From Pseudorasbora parva (Eukaryota; Chordata; Actinopteri; Cypriniformes; Gobionidae), in assembly GCF_024679245.1 (NCBI RefSeq), contig NC_090172.1, positions 40,578,776-40,642,775 on the forward strand: a DNA stretch of 64,000 nt, written 5' to 3'. Positions 1 to 58,693 of the stretch are shown here, one piece after another; the first letter of the stretch is position 1; every line of letters starts with the position of its first letter. Made by a program: the position numbers and the translations under genes. The notes below the pieces were generated by a model. It was not told the DNA's origin. It saw nothing but the letters and a program-made list of their open reading frames with translations, and ran no database searches.

Positions 1-1979
1 TACAGTATTTGGAGAATGATTCAGTAAAAGATTAGCTGTAGATTTCCCTTTTGCTGTGATGCATTGATCTCAATCAACCTTTTCCCTAGAAGCTCACGAC
101 GCTCTTCACCATTTCTCCTGCAAAATGCTCACTCCACGCCACTGCACAGGGACCTGCACCTTTAAGCCGCCCCTCTTACCACCTTAACTTAAAGCTGCAT
201 CCCAGGATCCCAGTGACATCTGTAAACCTCCCCTAAAGGAATTCTCCATGTACACACTGTTTGAGAGGTTCGAGATATGCACACTGGACACTGAGGACTG
301 CTCAATCACAATCCATCCAAAGTGGCATTTGAACATTCTACTGTGGATGAAAGTGTCTAGGATAACTTAAGGAAAACAAACCAGAGGATTACAATAAACG
401 TTCAAATAATTATACTGTTACTTGTGTAAATAGGTTGATTTTTTTAAACAATACAAATACATAATATGTGGCAATGTGCAATGAACTGTATAATGTGAAG
501 TTTCATAAACTGGAATTGATTATTCTCATTATTTATGTGTTTTTACATGTAATTGTTTTTTTTTTCTTTCTCTAAACAAATTCACTGATGTGCTATCCCA
601 AATTAATTGTATATCATCAATATTAAGCACTTTAAATAAGCAACATTTCAGACCAATCTATCCAAAATAATTAAACCCAAACTTATTGAAAATCAGCTGT
701 ACGTCATATTAATGTACAACAAAGCACTTATCCCATATTTCCAAAATAGACAATTGAGAAATACAGCAAATGTTGTAATTTCACATCAACGTGCTCAAAC
801 TAAATGTCATAAGACCACTGGATTGTTTCTTTACTTTTTTTTCCTTTTCTTTTTTTGTCGAAAAGAAAATTATCTCTTGGCTCATTCTTCAATAAAAGTT
901 CAATCAAAGCCACAAGTATTGACTCGTGAATTCAAGATATTTCCTCACTTTTAATATTTTTTAATTGTCACAAATGAAATAAAATAGGCCTGTTTAATGC
1001 GAAATCCATAAACTCTAGGCCTACTGACCTTACCTGAAATGCATGACTGAAAACGTCAAGGCCTGCATTGCTTCAGGCTACCTTAAGAAAAATAAAATAT
1101 ATAATATAATATTAAACAACAATATTTAAATAGGTTTTCCATGAAAATATAGTTTCTTTCCCAATATTAAAGCTTAATAATTGCCAATAAATATATATTT
1201 ACCCTACAAACGTGCCAACTGTGTTTTATTATCGTTTTATTTTTACAGAACTGCACACCGCCGCGCAGTAACCCACAGCTGAAACTGAGCCTCGCGTCTA
1301 TACTATTGTGAAATACAACACTTCCATCTAGTGGAGAAAACTGTTACTGCAGATTCCAGTGTTTATTCAGCGGTCCTTTCGCTTCAATCGTGCACGTATG
1401 GTTCTATTTAAAGCGGTCAAACACACGATTCTGTTAAACGGGGTTATGAAACCATGACATAGCCTATGGCTCATATAGAAGATCTGATCTGAATACGTTC
1501 TCAACGGCGACAGTAAAAAATAAAAGAAAAAGAAATCGCCTGAATGTAACATTTTCTGTGGCGGGAGTTGTGTTGCTTTTATTAATCAACTTGTTTCTTG
1601 TTTAATAAACACGTGGTACTTATGCAACTGTACCCTTCAATTACAGAGTAGGCTATTTAATTTGATTATCCACTTATTCCGACCCATGCTAGCACCTGCA
1701 ACTATCTCTGTGGAAAATGATTTATACTGGGGAGCAGGGGCATGGAAATGCAGAAGACAAAATGCTGATTCAAAGAAATACTTTGTAATGTATTCGTTGG
1801 TAGCCTACAGTTTGTAACCTATGTTTTTTTTTAGATAAATATAATCCATTTGAATGCGTACGGTTTAAAGGCGTCACTCTTCGATATGACACTTGTAGTA
1901 AGCATGCTTTCCCCCAACACAATCCAAGTTTTCCACGCAGTATTTTGAGCACTACTCGTTGCAAAACGTGTGAGCGGTT
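1..1979. other. Upstream intergenic sequence, no gene seen
   Basis: AT-rich sequence upstream of pias1. All open frames here are short and low in complexity, lack good splice sites or family similarity, and are most likely chance ORFs. I see no recognisable repeat ends in it. A distal regulatory role cannot be judged from sequence alone. Confidence 0.6.
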
Positions 1980-2049
1980 ACGCCGGCAACGAGCTGCGCG
2001 TGGATACCACGTGACTCGATAGCGTCACGCCTGCGCTAGCAGTCACAAG
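1980..2049 (+). promoter_or_regulatory. pias1: pias1 core promoter / 5' UTR region
   Basis: A GC- and CpG-richer block in an AT-rich setting directly precedes the pias1 start codon. It holds a CACGTG E-box at 2008-2013 and a CRE-like CGTCACG at about 2023-2029. AAGATGGCGG at 2047-2056 matches the YY1 core found near start sites of many TATA-less vertebrate genes and overlaps the start codon itself. No TATA box is seen. The transcription start site is inferred, not visible. Confidence 0.55.
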
Positions 2050-48124
<46,075 letters not shown>

Positions 48125-48626
48125 CCCAGGACCGAACCCTTTGCACGGGAAACTGACTGAAGAGACTTCCAAACATTGGGAAGAAAACGGGACACGCAGG
48201 ATGACTGAAGGGTGTTTTTGTAAACGATGATAATCGTTGCCGTGTACAGAGAACAAATATATTTTTTGTTTTACTTTTGTATATACTTATCTATCTAGCT
48301 ATCTAATGTATATGTAAACTTGAAAGAGTTTTCTCCCAACACGGCTTGCTAAGTTACTTTGGGTTTTAGCTCCTTAGAAACTGACGCTATTTTTCCCTTC
48401 ACAGCTTCGGCTCAACCCCTTTAACATAATATGAACACTTTTTATATCCTTTCCCCATCATATTCTGTGATTGTCTATATTTTGTCTGATTCCACAGTGC
48501 ACAATAGCTGTGATCGGGCTGTCTGCCCTGGACCCTTGGTTCTTTTCTCTTCCCAGCAAAACTTGACATGTCTTTGCCAATCGCGTTTCCCGTATACATG
48601 CAGAATTATTTTATATAATGCTTTAA

Positions 48627-48872
48627 AGGGATAGTTCACCCAAAAATAACACTTTACATGTAATTTTCTTGTCATCAAATGAAGATATTCACAGTTTTTT
48701 TTCCTCTCCATACATTGAAAGTAAGTGGGCTCCAGTGTTGTTTTTGACCCCATAGAAACATTCTTAAAGATATATTTTGCGTTCTACTAAAGAAAGAACG
48801 TCATACTGGTTTGGAACGGCATGAGGGTGAGTAAATGATGACAGAATCTTCATTTTTGGGTCAAATATCCCT
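48627..48872. repeat. Short TTAA MITE in pias1 3' UTR
   Basis: TTAA at 48623-48626, start AGGGATAGTTCACCC, end GGGTCAAATATCCCT followed by TTAC (decayed TTAA). Confidence 0.75.
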
Positions 48873-49792
48873 TTACGTTGGTGGGCCGTTAAGAAGCATT
48901 CCTTCACCTTCAGGTTAACAACTGGAAGTAAAAGCATTGTTACAGATTGCCAATATCTGACCTCATAATTCTTATGTGAAATGTAATTCATGACTGTTTT
49001 TAAAATAATGTAATTCTCTAACAGTTTTACATCCATATTTTTTTCTTGCTCGATGCCAAAAGAACACTTTTTAGTGTTGAAGTTTTTAGAGTGAGAGCTT
49101 GTGAGTTCAGTGAACTTAAACGTACACCTTGTGTAGAAAGTAAAGATTTATTCATTCTTTGTGGCTACCATGCTTGATTGTTCTCTCATTCTTCCTTCCT
49201 TCCTTCCGTCCCTCTCTTTTTGGATTTTTCAGAAAGGAATGATTTGTTGGGAGGTTCAGCAGTGGCGTAGATGATGAGGTTACTGTGTCTTTGGTGTTGG
49301 CGTGTATCCTTAACTTTGCACAGTGACTGAGGTCTATGTTCGGTTGTCTATTAGGTCTTCTGTGCTCGGTACTGCACGGAAAGTCCTAAAGCCACTCATT
49401 TTTTCTACCGTTTTGTCACGTGTGCCTTGCGTGAGTGTGTTTTGCATGTGAAAGACTAGACCTGTTATTTCTTGTGTTTCAGATCGCCTGTATTAAAATG
49501 TTCCTCATGGCGCCCATTAGATTTGGAGCTCTTATCTACAGCCTTGGAGTTTCTAAACAAATAATCCTATTGAGTAACCATTGGATGTCCTTTCAAGTGT
49601 TGCTTGGGATTAACAGAGGAAATTAATCGCAAAAGTTTTTCGTTCAAAAGATATTTGAAAAAATTAGAACGGAAGATTGGAAAAAAATAGTGTGTTCAAA
49701 AAGGAAAAAATAAAAGTTAAATTAGTAAGAGTTAAAAAAAAAATTTTTATTTGTACTTGCATCAAACAGGCTAAGGTGTATGTGTGTGTGTG

Positions 49793-50083
49793 TGCTTGTT
49801 TTTGTGAAATATCAGGACACACGTGTATAATGACATGGGTATGACATAGGTATTACAAGGAGAGGGTGAAATATGAGGGCATAACCCATGCCCCCATTTT
49901 TCAAAATGCTTATAAATCATACAGGATGAGTTTTTTTGAGAAAGTAAAAATGCAGAATGTTTCTTGTGATGGGTAGGTTAAGGGGCAGGGGCAGTGTAGG
50001 GGGATTGAAAATATGGTTTGTAAAGTATAAAAATACCTATGGAATGTCCCCACATTTCACAAAAACAAATGTGTGTGCGCACG
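49793..50083. repeat. TG-flanked interspersed module, copy 2
   Basis: Same ordered blocks as at 34.6 kb (GAGAAAGTAAAAATGC, GTGATGGGTAGG, GGGGCAGGGGCAGTGTA, GGTTTGTAAAGTATAAAAA). Its flanking TG runs are short (TGTGTGTGTG at 49778 and 50070). Confidence 0.75.
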
Positions 50084-51090
50084 TGCGCTGGTGTGGCTCT
50101 CTCAGCGTGTTGACCAGGCCTCTTTTCAAAGCCTAATTGGGTTTGGGACTGGGGTAATTGCCTGTGACAGAATCTAGCTATCACATCTTGCATTGTTTGA
50201 TAGACTGATGAGTCTCATGAGTTTCCTTTGCCCTCTAAACCTCCTTTTAACATACATTTCTTCTGAAAGTATTAGATGTTTATCAGTGAGTCAATTTGTC
50301 TCTTGACTCTAAGATTGGTTCGCAACATAATTGGTTAAGTTATTAACAAGATAAAAATGACAGCGACAAAAATACATATGCTGTTATTACAAAATCCTTG
50401 TTACCAAACTGACTACTTGTTAGATCTCTAGCAGTGTTAATTATTGACTTTATATTTTAACAAGTAAATCTGGACAGTTCTTGTCCTTTGTTTCAATGCG
50501 TCTGTCTCACACGACATCATGTATTTGACAAGGTTTGTTGACAAGGATATAGAAGACCGATTCAGTAACAAACAGAATACGAATTTTCATTAATTTGTTC
50601 ATTTTGGTTATGACTGATAAAGGGATAAATTGTGTGTGTATGAATGTGTGTATGAAAGCGCGTGTGCATGTTTTTATTCTTGATGTAAGGCAAACATTGT
50701 GCAAATTTGGATGTTCCAGTGATGTGCATTTATGTGTTAAAGTTGAATCCTCAACTTCACAACAAACTAATTTATATATTTTAGATGCAGAATTGTGTTA
50801 TGAGTGGACTTGGTGTCAAAGTCCAAGTTTATTTTATTTTCCATTTCAGTAAGCAGACATCTATGCTCACTGCCTTAAATTTCATCCACTCTGTGTCTGT
50901 GGCATGTTTTATGGGGAAAAAAAGATTTTTAAGATGTGGAAGACATATTGTACAGTAGACCAATGTCAGTTTGTATAAAGTACTAAGTAAAAAAAATATT
51001 TATTACATGCATTGAAAGAAATTGTTTACCTATTGAATGTTACATGTTTATGTAGAGACATTTAGATGTAATAAAATGCATTGAGTTAAC

Positions 51091-51980
51091 TTTGGCTTTT
51101 GTCTTGGTTGAGATGTATGATGTGTATAAGGTTTATATTTCTTTTTGTTCATTTGCACTTTCCTTTACATTAGAGCTGAATAGCTCGGCTAATTTAACTT
51201 GCTCACTGATAAGTAACTTGCGCTGTAAGATGGACATAAGACATTTGGGTTGAATGCCTTATTGTTCAGTAATAAAGGTCAGACAAGCCCGAATCAATCT
51301 TTAGAAAGGTGAGGATTCTAAATCGAGAACTGTCCAGGTGCCTGTTCATATTTCAGAAACAATGTATCTGGGGCAACAAACTTTGACCCAGTTTTAATTC
51401 GCAAAGATTTAAGATTACATGAAATGTTTTAATGTTGTTGTTTTTTATGAATTGTAAAACCTAGACATAAGGAGGCTAACCAACCAAATCTCACTTTCTC
51501 ACAAATTTGACCTTCAATTCACTACTCATTCTGATAAAGCATTTGAAATCTTTCCTACCTTTAAAACAAATCCTTTAGAACAAATCATTAATCCACGTGA
51601 ATTCTCTCACTTAACTGTAATGTCAGATCCCCTTGTCAGGGTGTATTATTGCATTAATGTGACAGTGAATTTAAGCATCTAAACCAAAGGGAAAACTGGT
51701 GTATATTTAGAAGTGAACAGCAGATGGCAGTGAAAACTTACCAAGCCGACAAGATCCACCTGCTCCCTTGCAACTCCACGCGGTTTAAACCAAACCCGGT
51801 TTAATAAAACATGTTTTTTTTGTTTGTTTGTTTTTTTTACATTCTTTACTTTGCTATGTTTATGCTTTCATTGCTATTTTGAGCATTACAAATTATACAG
51901 TAAAAGCGGGAGCAAGGTTTTCTATACGTTTACTCGGCGTCGTCCTGTCAATCAAATGGGAAGACGAATCATTTCTCTCG
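51091..51980. other. Intergenic, pias1 to rxfp3-like
   Basis: AT-rich sequence with no gene seen. A second AATAAA at about 51272 could serve as an alternative pias1 end. Confidence 0.6.
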
Positions 51981-51982
51981 AT

Positions 51983-52000
51983 GGGCGGGAACATTTAAAA
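51983..52000 (+). promoter_or_regulatory. Candidate rxfp3-like promoter (GC box + TATA-like)
   Basis: GGGCGGG at 51983-51989 is followed within 5 bp by the TATA-like TTTAAAA at 51994-52000. The pair lies about 195 bp upstream of the receptor start codon, a normal distance for an intronless GPCR with a short leader. This is inferred from motif spacing only. Confidence 0.35.
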
Positions 52001-52086
52001 AGCGCCCGACATAAATTCTAGAGCGCGCCGCATTGGGCTCATAGTTTTAGCACCTAGAACTTGTTTACAGGCATTAACGATCAGTG

Positions 52087-52137
52087 ATGTTTTGTCAGTT
52101 AACATTTAAAAATCCTAAAGTTACGCAATTAATGTGA
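52087..52137 (+). other. Small upstream ORF in rxfp3-like leader
   Basis: A 16-codon ORF (ATG at 52087, TGA at 52135-52137) lies between the TATA-like box and the receptor ATG. If transcription starts near 52030, ribosomes would meet it first and it could dampen receptor translation. No peptide family is recognised. Confidence 0.25.
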
Positions 52138-52195
52138 TTCAACTATAGGCCTACTAATTATAGTACATTAATCTAAATACATATCATCTGTCGTC

Positions 52196-53215
52196 ATGGG
52201 CAACACTGAAGTTGTGAAATCGCTGGATGTAATGGGAGACAGTAATCAGAGTGGTGTAATCAACAGATCCATCAGTGATCGCGAACGCTTTAAAAGCCTG
52301 GAAGACATTGACGTGAGCGCCGACGGGAGTCCGGTGTTGAGGTGCTTGATCTCCATCACCTACTCCGTGGTTTGCGTAGTAGGTTTGGTTGGAAACCTGC
52401 TGGTCTTCTTCTTTATTCGCGTGAGACAAGAAAGACGCACGTCCAAAATAAACTTTTTCATCCTCAATTTGGCCGTGACAGATTTTCAGTTTGTGTTGAC
52501 TTTGCCTTTCTGGGCCGTGGACACGGCGTTGGACTTCAGCTGGCCGTTTGGAGACGCCATGTGTAAGATTATCCTCTCGGTGACCGTGATGAACATGTAC
52601 GCGAGCGTCTTCTTCCTGACCGCGATGAGCATCACACGGTACTGGTCAGTGGCTTCAGCTCTGAAGGACCGCAGCAGACAGACCAGCTGCTCCATCAGGT
52701 GGGTCAGCGTCGTCCTGTGGTCTCTGGCCACCGCGGCCACCGCGCCAACGTCTATTTTCTCCACAGTCACTAACGTGGCCGGAGAAAAACTTTGTTTGTT
52801 GCGGTTCCCCGACGGACAGTATTGGTTGGCAGTCTATCATCTCCAGAAAATACTAATCGCTTTTATTTTGCCAATGGCAATAGTCTCCATCAGTTACCTG
52901 CTGCTGTTGAGGCTCATCCGACAGCGGAGCATGAAGAGCAACTCAAAACGAAGAACGCAAGTCACAAAGTCCGTCACCATAGTAGTCTTGTCGTTCTTCC
53001 TCTGCTGGATGCCCAATCATGCCATAACGTTTTGGGGCGTGCTGGTGAAATTCAATGTGGTGTATTGGGATAAGTCATACTATATCGTTCATACCTATGT
53101 GTTTCCGGTGACTGTGTGCCTGGCGCACGCAAACAGCTGCTTAAATCCACTCATTTACTGTCTGATGCGCAAAGAGTTCAGGAAAAAACTAAAGCACCTG
53201 TTTCTCCGAGTCTGA
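52196..53215 (+). CDS. rxfp3-like: Relaxin-3/INSL5 receptor-type GPCR (RXFP3-like), intronless
   Basis: 339 residues, class A GPCR in one exon, with strong start context (G at -3 and +4). The N-terminus has N-glycosylation sequons at N17 and N23. TM1 about 48-75 (GN at 66-67); TM2 about 84-108 (NLAVTD, D96); ECL1 motif WAVDTALDFSWPFG (W107, D109, D113); TM3 with C123, which pairs with ECL2 C200; TRY at 147-149 in place of DRY, as in RXFP3/RXFP4; TM6 with CWMP (270-273); TM7 with NPLIY (317-321). The sequence TKSVTIVVLSFFLCW is near-identical to human RXFP3. Family members couple to Gi and bind relaxin-3 or INSL5 at the plasma membrane; acidic ECL1 residues contact the ligand. The C-tail stops about 18 residues after NPxxY, so the Ser/Thr-rich arrestin tail of human RXFP3 is absent. 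It is probably one of the extra teleost rxfp3 paralogues (3-2 or 3-3 type), but which one is not resolved. Confidence 0.9.
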   Translation: MGNTEVVKSLDVMGDSNQSGVINRSISDRERFKSLEDIDVSADGSPVLRCLISITYSVVCVVGLVGNLLVFFFIRVRQERRTSKINFFILNLAVTDFQFVLTLPFWAVDTALDFSWPFGDAMCKIILSVTVMNMYASVFFLTAMSITRYWSVASALKDRSRQTSCSIRWVSVVLWSLATAATAPTSIFSTVTNVAGEKLCLLRFPDGQYWLAVYHLQKILIAFILPMAIVSISYLLLLRLIRQRSMKSNSKRRTQVTKSVTIVVLSFFLCWMPNHAITFWGVLVKFNVVYWDKSYYIVHTYVFPVTVCLAHANSCLNPLIYCLMRKEFRKKLKHLFLRV

Positions 53216-53739
53216 AAAACAAGTGCACGTGCACCCCGCGCGACTTAATCCTGTGGAACAAACGTGTTTAGGCCCGAAAGGTAACTTTCGTTCTTTAATT
53301 AGGCTACTCCACCTCATGTTTTCCAAACCTTTTTCCTTTTTCTAGTGGAGCTCACAAGGAGGTCAGTTCACAGGTTTTGGGACAACAGGGTGAGTATAGC
53401 CTAAATAAGGACAGAATTGTTATTTTCGGTGAACTGCCTCAACATGTGCGTGGTGTAGGCTACATCAATTTTATTGAATTTGTGTGTATGTATTTGTCTT
53501 TGTATTAAGCGTATTCTTGTGGAACAATTGTGTTCAAATAAGCTAATTGCCAATATAAAATGTTACATTACTTTTGCGTTAAAACCAAAATTTTAAAAAC
53601 TCAGCTAAATTAAATTTAGTGGCACAATACCTTTCAATGCACTATTTAACAATTACTTATCAGCTTAGCATTTGTTTATTTATTTTATTACAGTATTGTA
53701 CACTTTAGTTCTAAATTCCAAGGTTACTTGTTTAGGCTA

Positions 53740-53742
<3 letters not shown>

Positions 53743-53807
<65 letters not shown>
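53743..53807. repeat. (TA)n microsatellite
   Basis: About 31 TA units followed by TATG variants. Confidence 0.95.
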
Positions 53808-53811
<4 letters not shown>

Positions 53812-56104
53812 GTATATGTATGTATATTATCTGTTAAAGTAAAATATTATAATAGCCTAAATTAAAATCTGATTTAGTAAACGCAGACTATATAAGAGAC
53901 CAGGGTTGTTGTCGGGGAGGATTACGCCTCAGTAAGTATTAGGCATTGACCGTTGAGTCAAAAGTCCAGTTACACAAAATGTGTTTTCCTTATTAGTGTT
54001 TTTGTATGTTGGTTTTAAATGTTTTGTGGCTTTGTGTTTTCAGGAGTATTTTGCATAAATGTTAGGCCAGGGCAAGTTGCCTCGTGTTCTACATACACAT
54101 TTACACAGCATATTAATTTTGGTTTGATATTGTAAGATGTTACCATTCACATTTTTGCAATTAAATACATTTTGTTGCATATTATTGTACTGTTTAAATC
54201 TAGCTGTGAATCCTATAATAGGCTGTTTACTGGCCAGTTTCATTGTGAAATTCAGTAGCCTTAGAAATATTAATCAGTGTAAACATTGTGATGACAACTA
54301 GCCCCAGTCTCCCCTATGTAGCTTTTTCATCATATTCCATTTAGAATTATTAAATAAAATACACATTCTCACCATTTAACATCAGTGTTTGGATACGACC
54401 TCAGATTGGATTGCTTCCCATATCCAGTCTTTTCTCATTCTCAGTTAGCATTGCTGACAGACACTCCCACAAGCTCCCAGCCAAGACACCTGATCAGAGC
54501 CTTGTGAATCAAAGCATCCTGGAATTCAGTAGGCAAAAAACTAAGCAGAAATGCGTTTCATTTAGTCGAGCAAGGCCATATCAGTTTCTTCAGAACATGT
54601 TTTTGTGTGCTGTAGAAATGACAGCTTTGCGGCATGCAGTTAATTACCCAGAAAGGGCGGTCTGGTTCATAACTGATGAGAATGCTTAACGTCTTGTTAA
54701 ATTGTGGTTGCTTTAAATCACTTACATAGTAGGCTAATGATGGTCATTTGCAGGCAATTTGGAAGATTCGAAAAGACAGTACATCTGCTGCTGTTTACCG
54801 TCGCACTCACACAGGAGCCTTTTAATGGACACCCGGCACACAATTGATGCTCTTGCACTTAACATGTCCTGTTGGTTATGATGAGTCACACTCCTGTGTA
54901 TAGACTGTAGATGGCAATGGACTTTGAGGAACAGTCTGGTCGGCAGTCAGTTTTTTTCCCCACTGAAGACTAACCAAAAGTATCCTTTAAAAACAAATCA
55001 GTAACCACAGTTATGGCTCCTATAACTCTTCTGCTCTCATTTTATGTGTGCACTTACACAGTAAATGTCATTTGAATACTATATGAAACAGAAACAAGTC
55101 AAATAAAAATTCTGCATGTGTCATTGAAGGTCCTGTTTGTGTACACACTGTGTGTCTATTCAAAGTCGCTTTGACCAGTACTGCTGCTACTAACAAACCC
55201 CTTCATTATATTTTGCTTTTTTTGTGCGATGTGGTCACATGAGGTGGTATGCAATGGACTACCTTCCCTTTCTGTTAAACGTCTATTTGTTTCATTCAGG
55301 ATTTATACTGCATGCTCTATGGATGGAAAGCTACCAGTTTGCCTATGGATGTTTGTCAATATTACAAAACTCGCTTTGGTTTCCCGCTGAGTGTGCTGAT
55401 ATAATCAGATCCCCACTGTTAACAGGATTTCCTGCGGAGACAAGGTTTCCTATTACCGAATGAGTTAGGAGTTATGTTATACTAGTCACTTTTTAATGCA
55501 CATCATCATATCAACATATTCATTCCCATTATGATCTAGATAAGAATTTTACCCACATTGAAATTTAATTTGCACCCTTGGATTCCGCCCACAGCATTTC
55601 AGCATTGCTGTCTGCCTCGGGACTTATTCAGTCACAATAAACCAATAAGTAGAAGTGAATGTACTTTGTGCATGTATAACAGACTTGCTTGTATTTTTGT
55701 ACAGTTATTATCTCTGTTGTTGTGATTTCTTCTCATTATAAGGCCTGGTTGTCTGACCTTTTTAAATGAAAGGTGAAATATGTTGAATCATGTCTGTTTT
55801 GTTTTGACCTTTGTAGTGATACTTCAAAATCTGATGTGACAATGACTCAATAAATTCTTAAAAGTACATATACTTTGAACAAGCATTCAAAATACAATAT
55901 ATTTTCAACAACCATTATGTATTTTCAATATCCATCACGAAATTATTTCAAACAATTAAGAGACTAGTTAAGCATGGACTTTATTTGCATATAAATAAAT
56001 GAAAGATGTGGTTGATGTTTCAGACTGACCACACAATACATGGATCCTTGTTCACCGTCCACAGTGATAAGGATTTCATAAACCTTATTCCAGGTATTTT
56101 ATTA

Positions 56105-56190
56105 GTGTGTAAGTGTGTTACCTGGGAATTGAACTCATGACAATGGTGATGTTAGTACCTGTTTCAATCAATTGAGCCACGATAAAAATG
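56105..56190 (-). repeat. tRNA-derived SINE head (reverse), partial
   Basis: Read on the minus strand it shows an A-box-like TGGCTCAATTGATTGA, then a B-box-like GAGTTCAATTCCC and AGGTAACACAC. That is the order and spacing of a Pol III promoter in fish tRNA-derived SINEs. No conserved LINE-like tail is visible, so it is a fragment. Confidence 0.45.
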
Positions 56191-57283
56191 GCCAGCAGCA
56201 TTAATATGTCATGCTTGTTAAGGAGATTATTTAAGCACTTCACTAAACCCTGTGAACTTGCCCTCTTGATCCCATCCCAAGCCCCTCTACACTGAGATAG
56301 CTCTGGTTCCCTACTTAACATAATTCTGCCAACATGATAAAATATAAACCAGGCTTGCCTCTTCCTTCAATGACTACTGCTGTGGAATGAAAACACGATG
56401 CCATACATCAAACCCACGTGTTGTTGTTTTTTCTTCCTTTTTGTGTGTCTTGCAAATGTGATCTCAAAGGGTCCACATCCCTTTCTGATACCTCAAGCCT
56501 AAACTTGATAAGAGTGAATTATTCTTCTTTCCAGCTAAAATTCACCTGATCATATTTCTTACTAGCTGAAGGTCACACAGGTGTTGCCTAGGAGTGTTGA
56601 AACACTTACTGTCATCCTGGACAAGTCACAGTTTGTAAAAATCTAATTTTACTGAAATAATACTGATCAGTTGTACTGATCAATTTATTGAATTTTATAG
56701 CATATAAAGTTCCCAAATAAACAAAACATGGTGAATGTTACATCAATGTTAATTATTTGTCATTGTAATGTATCATTTATTATATTTTATTTAGAGTTTG
56801 AGATATGGCCGTCAACAATCTTTCAGTGGCAGATTATTAATAACTGAACTGAGGTCTTTTACCAAATTATTCTGTTAATATTATTGTGACAGTATTTTGT
56901 CCAGGAAACAAATTTGCCAGCAAAAGAGCCAGATTTCCTGCTAAATAACTGAGGTTGACCTGAGGGTTTATACAAGGACAGCCAGCCCTCTTCCTCTAAA
57001 TCTCTCACTTTCACTTCTTGGACAAAATCTATGGTAATCTAACAAACAAAGAAACAAAAAAAGACTCAACACTGTATAATATCACTCAGGTTTATTTGCC
57101 AAAGGAAGAATAGCGCAACAGTGAAATACAAAATGAACTACATTAATTTGATGTAAAATATAAAATTACATTTGTTGCAGAAAAATATGTTCAAATAATT
57201 ACAAATTATTAACATGCAAACACTTTCCTGCATAAAATGTGGGAAGCATAGCCTATCATGTAGACTGATGTTTAAAAAACAAG

Positions 57284-57284
57284 G

Positions 57285-57351
<67 letters not shown>

Positions 57352-57363
57352 TGTGTGTGTGTA
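57284..57363. repeat. (TG)n microsatellite
   Basis: About 39 TG units with one TT interruption; left border of module copy 3. Confidence 0.95.
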
Positions 57364-57779
<416 letters not shown>

Positions 57780-58303
57780 TTTTAATCTGACATTGCTCTA
57801 GCCTCCTACAGAAGCGCAAACGCCGTCACCATTTTCACCGAAGAGCTTCTCGTTTCTCTTGTTCTTTTCAAGACCAGAAGGGGGCAACACATCTCTTAAG
57901 TGGCATAACCAGTGATAAAACATGTGTTGAGATATAAAAAGAAGAACAAAAAAGGTATTGCAAAACCAGGTATTGTTTTTTTTGTTTTTTTGGTATTGTA
58001 AAACAAAACAAAAAATAGCTCTGATTGTCCTTAATTGTTTAGCTACTACTAACTCTTATTTCAAACAAGACATTGACAATATCATTATCATCATAATAAT
58101 TAATAATAGCCACTGACTCGGTAATCATTAGGCTATAAGGAAAATCACTAGCCTATAGATATAGGCTAGCTATTATACATAACATTTTTCCTGAACTGTA
58201 TTCTCCACCCAAAGCAATTCAGGTGCTGATATCAAATAATTTCTTTCCACACTATCTCAATGCCCTCAATCTGAGACAAAGTCCAGCCTTTTCCAGGTAA
58301 GGA

Positions 58304-58311
58304 TGACGTCA
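58304..58311. promoter_or_regulatory. Palindromic CRE (TGACGTCA)
   Basis: A perfect 8-bp CRE in a locally CpG-richer block (about 58290-58530) upstream of the candidate uaca first exon, about 335 bp before its ATG. CRE sites cluster near vertebrate promoters, so this supports a transcription start here. CREB/ATF binding is inferred. Confidence 0.45.
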
Positions 58312-58645
58312 GGCGCACAAAAGCATCTCCTGTTGTTCCCTGCTACAATTTCAAACGCTGCTAGGACCACGAGGAAGTCCCGCCTCCTCTAACGTTTGGT
58401 TGGCCGAAACATAATTTATTCTGCTGTGCCTCTCTACTGTTGGTTGACGGAGTTGTCGGTAAGGAAACGGGTCCAGATAAGCCTGGTGGTGTTTCGCGTC
58501 AGGTGAAAAATCGCAGTGTGTTGTAGTCCGACGTTAAAAGCTGTTTTTGCGTAACCAAACTACACTATAAAACGTAACTGTTGTTGTAATTTATTCAAAT
58601 ACTAATCTACACGCTACTTTTAATTTATTCAACCAAAGAGAAAAC

Positions 58646-58693
58646 ATGAAGAGTTTGAAGTATCGACTGAAAAAGCATGAAGTTACCATCACA
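58646..58693 (+). CDS. uaca: Candidate first coding exon of UACA (partial gene)
   Basis: ATG in strong context (A at -3) opens 16 codons, MKSLKYRLKKHEVTIT, ending at a perfect GTAAGT donor at 58694. The human UACA long form (uveal autoantigen with coiled-coil and ankyrin repeats) begins MKSLKSRLRRQDV, the same spacing of basic and hydrophobic residues. UACA lies on human 15q23 with PIAS1, so position supports the call. By family knowledge UACA is a cytoplasmic coiled-coil/ankyrin protein involved in apoptosome and cytoskeletal processes. The next exon, which should start the ankyrin region, was not found before 64000. The match is short. A chance ORF remains possible, but the promoter-like setting, donor and synteny together make it likely. 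Confidence 0.6.

Larger units (their letters stand above)
48125..51090 (+). other. pias1: Probable pias1 3' UTR with polyadenylation signal
   Basis: No coding potential. AATAAA at 51070-51075 is followed by a T/G-rich stretch, the usual downstream element, and is the best cleavage candidate. A weaker A-rich AATAAA lies near 49710. If the distal site is used, the UTR contains a short TTAA MITE (48627-48872) and a TG-flanked repeat module (49793-50083). The transcript end is inferred. Confidence 0.5.
53216..57280. other. Intergenic, rxfp3-like to uaca-like
   Basis: No gene seen. Contains a (TA)n tract at 53743-53807 and a tRNA-derived SINE-like fragment near 56105-56190. The remainder is AT-rich. 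Short frames such as 54411-54689 and 55224-55463 have no family similarity, no repeat identity and no splice support. Confidence 0.65.

Noticed and set aside
52486..52770. Antisense and +1 frames inside the receptor gene (52342-53073)
   Set aside because: Shadows of a single clean 339-aa GPCR frame with all class A motifs.
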